A DNA stretch of 64,000 bases from Alteromonas lipotrueiana (lineage in GTDB: Bacteria; Pseudomonadota; Gammaproteobacteria; Enterobacterales; Alteromonadaceae). The position numbers were made by a program, and so were the translations under genes. The first letter of the stretch is position 1, and each line of letters begins with the position of its first letter. The stretch spans positions 1 through 64,000 of the forward strand of contig NZ_JAESDK010000016.1 of the NCBI RefSeq assembly GCF_019249245.1, given 5' to 3'. Below are positions 29,042-37,394 of the stretch, piece after piece. Below the pieces are notes generated by a model. The model was not told the DNA's origin, did not search any database, and saw only the letters and a program-made list of their open reading frames with translations.

Positions 29042-29395
29042 CTAGAACTGAAGGCCAGCTTCGCGAGCTGCATCAGCTAATGCTTTAACACGACCATGGT
29101 ACTGGAAACCGCTGCGATCGAAAGCCACTTCTTTAATGCCTTTCTCAAGTGCGCGCTCTGCGATTGCCTTCCCCACTACTGCCGCTGCTTCAGCATTGCC
29201 AGTTGATTTAAGATCTTTTGCAAGATCCTGTTCAACAGTAGAAGCTGCCGCTAATACTTCAGAACCGCTGGGTGCGATTAGCTGAGCATAAATGTGGCGA
29301 GGTGTACGGTTTACTACCAAGCGATGCGCGGCCAGTTCACGAATTTTTGCGCGTCCGCGAGTTGCGCGACGCAAGCGAGCTGCTCTTTTATCCAT
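29042..29395 (-). CDS. rplR: 50S ribosomal protein L18
   Basis: 117 residues from [16 protein letters not shown] take the second in-frame methionine (29395) because it matches the family start and length. The C-terminus [21 protein letters not shown] is characteristic. 5S rRNA-binding protein. Confidence 0.98.
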   Translation of the reverse strand: MDKRAARLRRATRGRAKIRELAAHRLVVNRTPRHIYAQLIAPSGSEVLAAASTVEQDLAKDLKSTGNAEAAAVVGKAIAERALEKGIKEVAFDRSGFQYHGRVKALADAAREAGLQF

Positions 29396-29407
29396 CGTAT
29401 CACCCAC

Positions 29408-29941
29408 CTACTTTTTCTTAGCTTCTTTACGACGTACATGTTCGTCTGCATAGCGAACACCTTTGCCTTTATAAGGCTCTGGTGGACGATACGCGCGAAT
29501 GTTCGCCGCAACCTGTCCTACCTGCTGCTTATCAGCGCCTTTGACGATGATTTCAGTTTGGCTAGGAGTTTGGACCGTAATGCCTTCAGGCATCTCGTAT
29601 ACAACAGGGTGAGAGAAACCCAGAGTCAGGTTAAGTTTGCTACCTTGTGCTTGTGCACGGTAACCAACACCATTCAACTGTAGTTTTTTCTCAAAACCTT
29701 CGGTAACACCTTGAATCATAGTGTTCAGAAGCGCACGTACAGTACCTGCTTGTGCCCAACCGTCAGCAAAACCTTCACGAGGTAATGCTTTAAGCTGGTT
29801 GTCTTCCTGAACCACTTCAACTGCATTGTTGAAGTTACGAACCAACGTGCCGTTTTTGCCTTTTACGGTAACGTCTTGACCAGCGATAGATACTTCTACA
29901 CCTGATACAACGTCGACCGGGGCTTTTGCTACTCGTGACAT
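29408..29941 (-). CDS. rplF: 50S ribosomal protein L6
   Basis: 177 residues; [11 protein letters not shown] start, two L6 repeats, and the signature [15 protein letters not shown] near the C-terminus. Standard spc-operon position between rpsH and rplR. Confidence 0.99.
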   Translation of the reverse strand: MSRVAKAPVDVVSGVEVSIAGQDVTVKGKNGTLVRNFNNAVEVVQEDNQLKALPREGFADGWAQAGTVRALLNTMIQGVTEGFEKKLQLNGVGYRAQAQGSKLNLTLGFSHPVVYEMPEGITVQTPSQTEIIVKGADKQQVGQVAANIRAYRPPEPYKGKGVRYADEHVRRKEAKKK

Positions 29942-29955
29942 ATCAACTCCTCCGA

Positions 29956-30348
29956 TTACGCAACATAACCGATGATCTCACCGCCCATGCCTGCTTTACG
30001 CGCAGCACGGTCGGTCATCACACCTTTAGAAGTCGACACGATAGCTACGCCTAGACCACCCATTACCTTTGGAAGCTCATCTTTTTTCTTATAGATGCGC
30101 AAACCAGGGCGGCTAACACGTTCAATTGTGTCAATTACTTGCTTGCCTTCGAAGTACTTTAACGTCACTTCTAAAACAGGCTTAACGTCACCAGATGCAG
30201 CGAAGTCAGTGATATAACCTTCAGCTTTCAACACGCCACAAATAGCAACGCGTACTTTTGAAGAAGGCATAGTCACAGAAACTTTCTGTGCCATTTGGCC
30301 GTTACGGATGCGGGTAAACATATCCGCGATAGGATCTTGCATGCTCAT
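29956..30348 (-). CDS. rpsH: 30S ribosomal protein S8
   Basis: 130 residues; [18 protein letters not shown] start and C-terminal [20 protein letters not shown]. In E. coli it binds 16S rRNA and the rplE start region of spc mRNA to repress the operon. Confidence 0.99.
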   Translation of the reverse strand: MSMQDPIADMFTRIRNGQMAQKVSVTMPSSKVRVAICGVLKAEGYITDFAASGDVKPVLEVTLKYFEGKQVIDTIERVSRPGLRIYKKKDELPKVMGGLGVAIVSTSKGVMTDRAARKAGMGGEIIGYVA

Positions 30349-30361
30349 TATCAGCTACTCC

Positions 30362-30667
30362 TTACCAGCTGGCTTTTTTCAAGCCAGGGACTTCACCGCG
30401 CATCGCTGCTTCACGCAGTTTAATACGGCTAAGACCGAATTTGCGTAGGTAACCATGTGGACGACCAGTAATACGACAACGATTTTGTTGACGTACTCTG
30501 GCTGAATCACGTGGCAGTTGTTGTAGCTTCAGAACAGCGTCCCAGCGCTCTTCTTCAGAAGCGTTAACATCGCTGATAGTTGCTTTAAGTGCGGCACGTT
30601 TTTCAGCGTACTTAGCTACAAGCTTAGCGCGCTTCGCTTCACGAGCCTTCATTGATTCTTTTGCCAT
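30362..30667 (-). CDS. rpsN: 30S ribosomal protein S14
   Basis: 101 residues from [16 protein letters not shown]; a longer in-frame reading runs into rplE and is rejected. The protein is the long, zinc-free type: the CxxC pairs of the short zinc form are absent. The C-terminus [20 protein letters not shown] is diagnostic. Confidence 0.98.
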   Translation of the reverse strand: MAKESMKAREAKRAKLVAKYAEKRAALKATISDVNASEEERWDAVLKLQQLPRDSARVRQQNRCRITGRPHGYLRKFGLSRIKLREAAMRGEVPGLKKASW

Positions 30668-30680
30668 AACCCTACACCCC

Positions 30681-31220
30681 TTACTTTTTGAATGGGAAGT
30701 TGAACGCGTCCAGCAGAGCACGTGCTTCTTCATTAGATTCCGCACTGGTAGTGATAGTAATATCCATACCACGTACCTTATCAACTTTATCAAAGTCGAT
30801 TTCAGGGAAAATAATTTGTTCACGCACGCCCATGCTGTAGTTACCACGACCGTCGAATGATTTAGGATTCAGACCACGGAAGTCGCGGATACGCGGGATA
30901 GCGATTGAAATCAAACGCTCTAAGAATTCCCACATACGCTCGCCACGTAGGGTTACTTTACAGCCAATCGGATAACCTTCACGGATTTTGAAGCCCGCTA
31001 CTGATTTTCTGGCAACTGTGACAATAGGTTTCTGACCAGCGATAGACGCCATGTCAGACTGAGCATTCTCAAGAACCTTTTTGTCAGCAACTGCTTCACC
31101 AAGACCCATGTTCAAGGTGATTTTTTCAATCCGAGGGACTTGCATGACGCTTTTGTATCCGAACTGCTTCGCAAGTTCAGCTACTACTGTTTCTTTATAG
31201 AAATCATGCAGTTTCGCCAT
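30681..31220 (-). CDS. rplE: 50S ribosomal protein L5
   Basis: 179 residues from [13 protein letters not shown]; the start at 31220 is preferred to one four codons upstream because it fits the family. [15 protein letters not shown] and [18 protein letters not shown] are visible. 5S rRNA-binding protein; the expected S8 repression site covers this start region. Confidence 0.98.
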   Translation of the reverse strand: MAKLHDFYKETVVAELAKQFGYKSVMQVPRIEKITLNMGLGEAVADKKVLENAQSDMASIAGQKPIVTVARKSVAGFKIREGYPIGCKVTLRGERMWEFLERLISIAIPRIRDFRGLNPKSFDGRGNYSMGVREQIIFPEIDFDKVDKVRGMDITITTSAESNEEARALLDAFNFPFKK

Positions 31221-31236
31221 CGTACTCTCCAATTAA

Positions 31237-31551
31237 TTAAACAAGTTCGCCGTTAGATTTGAAGAAACGAACTTTCTTCTCGTCTTCGAAACGGAAACCA
31301 ACGCGATCTGCTTTACCCGTTGCCGGGTTAACAATCGCAACATTAGAAACGTGAATAGATGCTTCCTTTTCAATCACACCGCCAGGCTGACCCGCTTGCG
31401 GGTTAGGCTTCTGGTGCTTCTTGATAAGGTTTACACCTTCTACAACTACGCGGTTATCAGCAATAAGCACTTTCAGGACTTTGCCTGTTTTGCCTTTGTC
31501 TTTACCCGCTAATACGACTATTTCATCATCACGACGAATTTTATTAGCCAT
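31237..31551 (-). CDS. rplX: 50S ribosomal protein L24
   Basis: 104 residues with an N-terminal KOW motif ([21 protein letters not shown]) and [22 protein letters not shown]. An early-assembly large-subunit protein between rplN and rplE. Confidence 0.99.
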   Translation of the reverse strand: MANKIRRDDEIVVLAGKDKGKTGKVLKVLIADNRVVVEGVNLIKKHQKPNPQAGQPGGVIEKEASIHVSNVAIVNPATGKADRVGFRFEDEKKVRFFKSNGELV

Positions 31552-31563
31552 TATCGTGACTCC

Positions 31564-31932
31564 TTATAGTACCTCTGGGGCCAATGAGATGATCTTCATG
31601 AAGTTATCACTTCTCAACTCACGGGTTACCGGGCCAAAGATACGCGTACCAATTGGTTGCTTGTTGGTATTCAACAATACAGCCGCGTTATTATCGAAAC
31701 GGATGGTTGAACCATCTGCACGACGAACGCCTTTTCTAGTACGCACCACCACTGCGTTCAGTACGTCACCTTTTTTTACTTTACCGCGAGGAATTGCTTC
31801 CTTGACGGTAACTTTGATGATGTCACCGATACCTGCATAACGGCGATGCGAGCCACCAAGAACCTTAATACACTGAACCCTGCGAGCGCCGCTGTTATCT
31901 GCAACGTCCAGGTTAGTTTGCATTTGGATCAT
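31564..31932 (-). CDS. rplN: 50S ribosomal protein L14
   Basis: 122 residues, [18 protein letters not shown] start, [20 protein letters not shown] in the middle. First gene of the spc operon here. The genes normally upstream (rpsQ, rpmC and the rest of S10) are absent; a noncoding leader and a convergent terminator of a kinase gene precede it. Confidence 0.99.
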   Translation of the reverse strand: MIQMQTNLDVADNSGARRVQCIKVLGGSHRRYAGIGDIIKVTVKEAIPRGKVKKGDVLNAVVVRTRKGVRRADGSTIRFDNNAAVLLNTNKQPIGTRIFGPVTRELRSDNFMKIISLAPEVL

Positions 31933-32100
31933 GTTAGTGCTCCGCTATTAAATGAAAACTCTTTCGAGTCGATTACGCTGCTAAAAGCAACAAACACTGT
32001 TGCTTTTATGTACATACCCCCATAAAAAGGGCGCGAAATGATAACAGATAAGATAGGTCAGCGATAGGCTAAATTTGAATTATTTTTAGACGATCGAGGA
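31933..32100 (-). promoter_or_regulatory. spc operon promoter/leader region
   Basis: Noncoding stretch upstream of rplN. A possible -10 TATCAT (32038-32043) is followed by a GC-rich discriminator CGCGCCC, as in growth-rate-controlled promoters, but no good -35 is seen. The leader contains a perfect 11-bp stem with a 5-base loop at 31982-32008 (AAAAGCAACA/TGTTGCTTTT core), about 50 bases before the rplN start. Confidence 0.45.
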
Positions 32101-32103
32101 TGC

Positions 32104-32127
32104 CGCCTTTCAAAACGAATAAAGGCG
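32104..32127 (-). terminator. terminator hairpin of the hybrid kinase gene
   Basis: A 7-bp stem CGCCTTT/AAAGGCG with a 10-base loop abuts the kinase stop codon. There is no long U run after it, so termination strength is uncertain. Confidence 0.45.
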
Positions 32128-34227
32128 TTAAAATTCGCTACCTTCAGCCTGATAGGCGCCGATAAGGTAACGTCTAATACATTTTCCAAGCTGTTCAACA
32201 CTCACCGGTTTGGTTAAATAGTCGTTCATTCCGGCTAATACACATTTTTCACGTTCGCCAGCCAAAGCATTCGCTGTCAGTGCAATAATTGGCACTGTCA
32301 GTGCGTCTTTCCCAAGCTTACGAATAGCAGCAGTTGCTTCGTAGCCGTCCATAACGGGCATTTGGCAATCCATCAAAATAAGGTCATAGCCTTTTTCTGA
32401 TGATTGACTGCGGACATATCGGTCCACGGCTTCGCTGCCATTTTGAACAAGATCTGCCTCAATGCCAAGCTCTTTTAACTGTTCAGCGATAACTAACTGA
32501 TTTATTTCGTTATCCTCTACAACCAGCAACCGGCAACCGGCCACCATTTCGGCAGTTAATTGAGATGCATCATCAAAATAACAGTCATTTTCGGTGGTGG
32601 CGGCTGCTTGTGTCGATTTATTCAGCTGCAACGCGACTATAAATGTTGAGCCCTCGCCCGGCGTACTCTTTACCCGTATCCCCCCACCCATATGTTCCGC
32701 AATTTGCGCCACAATAGACAACCCTAAACCCGTTCCGCCAAAGCGTCGGGTGGTGGCGCTATCGCCCTGCTGAAAAGGTGAAAATATCGCTGCCTGACGA
32801 TCTGGCTCAATGCCTATGCCCGAATCCTGCACAATAAGCTGTACGAGAAATTTTCTGTTGCTTTGCTCTAGTACCCGGGTTTTAACGCTTACCTGCCCGG
32901 CGGCCGTGAATTTGATTGCATTGTTTATCAGGTTCGTCAGAATTTGTTTAACTCTGACCGGGTCGGCCATAAAGTACAGATTATCGGTGGCTGTGGTCTC
33001 TACCTCTAAACAAATTTCTTTGCTCTTGGCGATATGTTCAAACACCCGTTGTTGTTCATGAATGAGCGCACTGATATCGACGGGTACCTGCTCAAGGCTA
33101 ATTTGTCCGGAATCTATTTTTGAAAAATCTAAAATATCATTGATAAGACCTAAAAGCGTTTTTGCACTGCTTCTGGCGACCTTACAGTATTCTTGCTGTT
33201 GTTCATCCATAGTGGTCTTTGACAAAGCATCAAGCATGCCCATCACCCCGTTGATAGGCGTGCGTATCTCGTGGCTCATATTTGCTAAAAACAGACTTCT
33301 GGACTGTAGCGCCTGTTCTGCTACACGCTTTTTTTGTTCTAGCTCATGCGCCGCAACCACTCGGCTTGTCACATCCTGGGTAGCACCAATCACTTTATCT
33401 GGCTCACCATTACGATAAGTCAGCTTACATTGGGCCTGAACCCAAAATTGCCGACCGGTATAGCTTTCTACCTGTATTTCAACTGAAAACTCTTCGCCTG
33501 TTTCCATCATGCGAAAGAAACGTGCATGGGTTTCTTCACGTTGCTGCGGATCACAGATGAATTTGAATGCCTGGTCGGTGGAAACTTTATAGTCTCGGGG
33601 AAGATCGTACATTTCGCGTAGTGGCTCTGACCAGAACATTTCGTCGCGAGCAATATGATACTCCCACGAACCGACACCGGCCAACTGCGCCATTTGGTCA
33701 AATAATTGGCTTTGATGGGCAAGCTGCTGTTGCTGCACCTGCAATCCATCTAAAAATTGCTTGCGCGAGAATTCGGCGCCTACCCACTCAGCCAATAGCA
33801 TCATTTGGTCAAGCGCCAGCTTTGTAAAAGGCTGTGAACGTGTTGAGTTGGCAAAAAAAGTAATGGTGCCGAATTGCCGCGCATCCACAACTAAAGGCAC
33901 CGCAATGTAACAGCCAAACCCTAATTGTTTGATACAAGAATGCTGAAGCTCTGGATTGTCGCCAGTGTTGTGATATGCCACAACTTCATGTTGATTAATG
34001 GTATCAAGACAATGGCTTTGCTGCAGAGGGAGCATATCATCTTTTGTAAAGGGTCCATCTTCGGGATAAACCGCCAATATCTCGAAAGCATCTGTATGTC
34101 TACGGGTAATAATACCGGTATCCATTTGCAATGTGTTGCACCCGATACCTAATAGTTGGTTAATCTTTTCTTCAAAAGATTGCAATACATCAGATGAAAC
34201 TTCGTTTAGAGCTTTTAGAATGTCCAT
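32128..34227 (-). CDS. hybrid sensor histidine kinase (GAF-PAS-HisKA-HATPase-REC)
   Basis: 699 residues without membrane segments, so a cytoplasmic sensor. A GAF domain (~20-165) is followed by a PAS domain (~180-290, GVGSWEYHIARDEMFWSEPL). The HisKA dimerisation domain has the phospho-acceptor His319 in SHEIRTPING. The ATPase domain has N-, G1- and G2-boxes (NLINNAIKFT, DSGIGIEPD, GGTGLGLSIV). A receiver domain (~560-685) has Asp620 in LILMDCQMPVMDGYEA. No Hpt domain or cognate regulator lies nearby, so the partner is elsewhere. Its ligand is unknown. Confidence 0.93.
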   Translation of the reverse strand: MDILKALNEVSSDVLQSFEEKINQLLGIGCNTLQMDTGIITRRHTDAFEILAVYPEDGPFTKDDMLPLQQSHCLDTINQHEVVAYHNTGDNPELQHSCIKQLGFGCYIAVPLVVDARQFGTITFFANSTRSQPFTKLALDQMMLLAEWVGAEFSRKQFLDGLQVQQQQLAHQSQLFDQMAQLAGVGSWEYHIARDEMFWSEPLREMYDLPRDYKVSTDQAFKFICDPQQREETHARFFRMMETGEEFSVEIQVESYTGRQFWVQAQCKLTYRNGEPDKVIGATQDVTSRVVAAHELEQKKRVAEQALQSRSLFLANMSHEIRTPINGVMGMLDALSKTTMDEQQQEYCKVARSSAKTLLGLINDILDFSKIDSGQISLEQVPVDISALIHEQQRVFEHIAKSKEICLEVETTATDNLYFMADPVRVKQILTNLINNAIKFTAAGQVSVKTRVLEQSNRKFLVQLIVQDSGIGIEPDRQAAIFSPFQQGDSATTRRFGGTGLGLSIVAQIAEHMGGGIRVKSTPGEGSTFIVALQLNKSTQAAATTENDCYFDDASQLTAEMVAGCRLLVVEDNEINQLVIAEQLKELGIEADLVQNGSEAVDRYVRSQSSEKGYDLILMDCQMPVMDGYEATAAIRKLGKDALTVPIIALTANALAGEREKCVLAGMNDYLTKPVSVEQLGKCIRRYLIGAYQAEGSEF

Positions 34228-34470
34228 GGAGTCTCTGTGTTTGATACTAGCTTAACTGCGCGTTGCACTGTTACCGATTTTGGTCGCTGCTCTGAGTGTA
34301 GTGAACAGTGAAGTATCTTTAAAGCTTTGTTTATAGCAATAAGACTACTTTTTAGAGCAATGCCCGGTTTATGTGATTCTTCATTCTGATTAAGCGACCA
34401 ACAGTTTGCTTTTTGCAATATCACGAAAGGGGTTTCTGTAAATTGACGTACAGCTGCTTTAAAAACAAAA

Positions 34471-34492
34471 AGGCCGCTTTAGTAAGCGGCCT
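34471..34492 (-). terminator. rho-independent terminator of the subtilase gene
   Basis: Stem AGGCCGCTT/AAGCGGCCT with a 4-base loop, followed on the minus strand by a T-rich run. It lies 21 bp past the stop of the S8 peptidase. Confidence 0.85.
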
Positions 34493-34513
34493 TTTATTAG
34501 TTATTGTTCAGAT

Positions 34514-36166
34514 TTACTCGTAAGAGTAATTCATGGTAACACCTGAATAAGTGCTATAGGCGCGAATACCTATATTCCAGGTGCCTTGAGATGGATTAGT
34601 GAAAGTACAAACTTCACTATTGCCGTTTTTATAAGGACGGCAATCATAGCTACTGGTCGTCGGCTCAGCACCAAAGCGAACATACAGGTCAGCATCACCC
34701 GACCCGCCTGAGGTTTGAATTGTCATCGAGCTTACGCCTGCAGGAATAGTCCATGTATAGCGCTTCCAGTTTCCTCGGGTAGCTGAAATGTTATTTACTT
34801 CACCTGATACCGGATCTACACCACTCGGAGGAGGCGTGCCACCACCACCGTTTCCGCTACAACCGTTCGCATTGATGTAATCTACGGCATCAGCTACTTT
34901 CACAATACCGTACCCGTAGTAGTTATCACGTCCGGCCGCACCACGATCTTGCGCAGTGGCGTTTAAGACAGAACGAATCTGGGTATTGCTACACTGCGGA
35001 AAATAGCTCCATACTAATGCTGCGGCCCCTGCTACGTGAGGCGTTGCCATTGAAGTACCATTTAATGTGGCATAGCTGTTTGTAGGGTACGTAGAATAAA
35101 CTGACGAACCTGGCGCTGCTATTTCTACCTGAGAATTATATTGTGAATAGCTGGCATGATTAGCGTTAGAGTCTACTGCAGCCACCGACACTACGGCATC
35201 ATATGAAGCAGGATAAGACTTCACGCTATTGCCATCGTTACCTGCCGCAGCCACTAATAATATGCCGCCGTCTTCAAAAGACTGCATTGCCGCCGCTTCA
35301 GCTGAAGAAGAACCGCCGCCACCCAAGCTCATATTAACGACATTTGAACCAGCATCTTTACACTGCTGAATACCGTCAATAATATCTGATGCAAAGGTCC
35401 AGTTACCGTTGTCATCAAAGATTTTAACAATATGCATGTCTACGCCCGGGTAAACACCGACTACCCCTTGCGTATTGTCGTAAGCTGCAATGGTTCCTGC
35501 TACGTGAGTGCCGTGGCCGTTGCCATCGTTATACCAGTTACCCACTGCGCTGTTGTTTCCTACGCCCGATACACCGCCATTGGTGTCAGGTAAGTCTGGA
35601 TGGCCCAGGTTATAGCCGGTATCGATAATACAAACTTTTCGCGCGCCCGTATCGCTTTGAGCAAACTGACTGGCTTGCACCATATTGATGCCGTAGGGAG
35701 TAGTTTGTGCCATTAAATGACGACGCGGATCCGGAGCAATGCTGGCAATATTCGGGTTTTTACGCAGTTTATTAAGCTGCCCCTTGTTCATGGAGGCGGC
35801 AACCATTTTTTGTTTGTTAAGAACTTTGTGGGTCTTCGCGCCAACCGATTTTAATATATTTTTAGCTGCAATAGCATCAAAGGCTTGATCAGCGGCGTTG
35901 TCTGAGGGGCCTTTATTAAGCTTTTGCTTACCTTTTAATGCAGCAACGCCTGTTTTTTTAAAGGTAACGATATAGCGATCCTGGTCATCAGCTAATACCA
36001 ATCTGTCACTTAGTGCATTTTTCAGCAATCCGGCCGGAGCAGAATTCTGAGTTTCTTTCGTGACCTCTACCGGGCCATTCATTGCCGCACTTACTGACAT
36101 GCTTATTGTTGTGATTGTTGCCAGTAAAACAGCTTTACCGCAAAGTGTGCGTTTATTATTCAACAT
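34514..36166 (-). CDS. secreted subtilisin-like S8 serine protease with PPC domain
   Basis: 550 residues, exported. A signal peptide (~1-28, ending SVSAA) is followed by an I9-type propeptide (YIVTFKKTGVAAL, AASMNKGQLNKLRKNPNIASI). The S8 catalytic domain carries the triad Asp182 (CIIDTGYN), His218 (GHGTHVAGT) and Ser372 (LNGTSMATPHVAG). A Gly/Pro linker leads to a C-terminal pre-peptidase (PPC) domain (~455-550, SGGSGDADLYVRFG). All catalytic residues are intact, so it should be active. It stands alone with its own terminator. Confidence 0.95.
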   Translation of the reverse strand: MLNNKRTLCGKAVLLATITTISMSVSAAMNGPVEVTKETQNSAPAGLLKNALSDRLVLADDQDRYIVTFKKTGVAALKGKQKLNKGPSDNAADQAFDAIAAKNILKSVGAKTHKVLNKQKMVAASMNKGQLNKLRKNPNIASIAPDPRRHLMAQTTPYGINMVQASQFAQSDTGARKVCIIDTGYNLGHPDLPDTNGGVSGVGNNSAVGNWYNDGNGHGTHVAGTIAAYDNTQGVVGVYPGVDMHIVKIFDDNGNWTFASDIIDGIQQCKDAGSNVVNMSLGGGGSSSAEAAAMQSFEDGGILLVAAAGNDGNSVKSYPASYDAVVSVAAVDSNANHASYSQYNSQVEIAAPGSSVYSTYPTNSYATLNGTSMATPHVAGAAALVWSYFPQCSNTQIRSVLNATAQDRGAAGRDNYYGYGIVKVADAVDYINANGCSGNGGGGTPPPSGVDPVSGEVNNISATRGNWKRYTWTIPAGVSSMTIQTSGGSGDADLYVRFGAEPTTSSYDCRPYKNGNSEVCTFTNPSQGTWNIGIRAYSTYSGVTMNYSYE

Positions 36167-36653
36167 TTATTGTTTCCTTTTACTATCTTGTTATGTTTTG
36201 TTTCTTATCTCCCTCGCTCTTCAACGTAGCGTTACTAGCAGGATTATTATTATTGTATTCAGCGCAGTTTGTTTTTCGTTTACCGAGAAAAGAGGCGTAT
36301 TTCCGTATCCTCTACCCGCGAGACTAAAAACTGTCATCTGAATATTTGTTGTTGGTGCAAATTCACCAGAAGGCCTCATACTACAAATCCACGAAGAAGA
36401 ATCTGTATAGTTTGTTATGCGTAATTATGAAACTAGATACTTATTTTGATTTGTAAAAATCGAGTTTCTCAACGCCAACAGTGAGCTCTACGTAAGATTG
36501 GCCACCTATTTATGTTTCACGCCCTGTTAATAATTTTAACATTTCAGAAACATATTTATAACTTAATGAGATTTTTGAAGAAAAGAAACAGCAAGGAATA
36601 AGTTAGGAAGGAAACCTCTGTCAACTTATGTTCACTAACAGAGGTTGAATGCA
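36167..36653. other. 487-bp intergenic region
   Basis: Lies between the subtilase start and the rlmB stop. It must contain the subtilase promoter. Apart from the hairpin at 36613-36646 I see no gene, repeat or RNA. Open frames here overlap the signal-peptide region of the protease and look like chance. Confidence 0.6.
36613..36646 (-). terminator. terminator-like hairpin after rlmB
   Basis: Stem AACCTCTGT/ACAGAGGTT (9 bp) with a 16-base loop that contains a small nested AAC/GTT pairing, 7 bp past the rlmB stop. The following TTTCCTTCC tail is weakly U-rich. Confidence 0.6.
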
Positions 36654-37394
36654 TTATTGTTGCCGCTGGCGCACGACCTCATACAGACAGACACCCGTGG
36701 CTACTGACACGTTTAAACTGGAGACCGAACCTGCCATAGGCAGTTTAATAAGCTCGTCACAGGTTTCCCGGGTCAATCGACGCATGCCTTTGCCTTCGGC
36801 ACCCATCACTAATGCCATAGGGCCACTAAGCTTTGTATCATATAAGGTTTGGCTAGCTTCACCCGCGGTGCCGATTACCCATACGCCGGCATCTTGCAGG
36901 CTTTTAAGCGTTCTTGCCAAATTGGTTACCTGAACAAACGGCATAGTTTCGGCAGCTCCGCACGCAACTTTGCTTACGGTGCCGTTGAGGCCTGCTGATT
37001 TATCTTTGGGAACCACTACCGCATGTACGCCTGCAGCATCGGCGGTACGCAAACAAGCCCCCAGATTATGAGGATCGGTCACGCCGTCTAAAATCAATAA
37101 AAATGGTTTGTCGGCTTTTTCGACAATCCCAGCCAGATCATTTTCGTCTAACATTCTGGCGGGTTTTGCTTTAGCCACCACCCCCTGATGTTGCTCGCCG
37201 CCAACTTTGTCATCTAAAGATTTACGGTGACAAAACTGCACACTGATACCAAAGCGACGGGCCTGATTAATAATTTCGCCAAGACGATCATCAGTTCGAC
37301 CTTTTAAAACCATTAACTCAAGAATACGTTCAGGTTCTCGCTCTATGACCGCCTGCACAGCGTGCAGACCATATAAAAACTCTTGTTGCGCCAT
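36654..37394 (-). CDS. rlmB: 23S rRNA Gm2251 2'-O-methyltransferase RlmB
   Basis: 246 residues, SPOUT-family methyltransferase acting on the peptidyltransferase loop of 23S rRNA. It has an N-terminal substrate-binding domain ([19 protein letters not shown]). The SPOUT motifs are [21 protein letters not shown] (motif 1 with Asn/Arg), [14 protein letters not shown] (motif 2) and IPM-like [19 protein letters not shown] (motif 3, knot). It follows rnr by one base, as in many gammaproteobacteria. Confidence 0.97.
   Translation of the reverse strand: MAQQEFLYGLHAVQAVIEREPERILELMVLKGRTDDRLGEIINQARRFGISVQFCHRKSLDDKVGGEQHQGVVAKAKPARMLDENDLAGIVEKADKPFLLILDGVTDPHNLGACLRTADAAGVHAVVVPKDKSAGLNGTVSKVACGAAETMPFVQVTNLARTLKSLQDAGVWVIGTAGEASQTLYDTKLSGPMALVMGAEGKGMRRLTRETCDELIKLPMAGSVSSLNVSVATGVCLYEVVRQRQQ

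Noticed and set aside
30668..30847. N-terminal extension of rpsN
   Set aside because: It would overlap rplE; the family start MAKESMK at 30667 fits length and spacing.
36060..36341. Plus-strand open frames in the subtilase upstream region
   Set aside because: They overlap the protease signal peptide antisense, are low-complexity and hydrophobic by chance, and lack a start signal.
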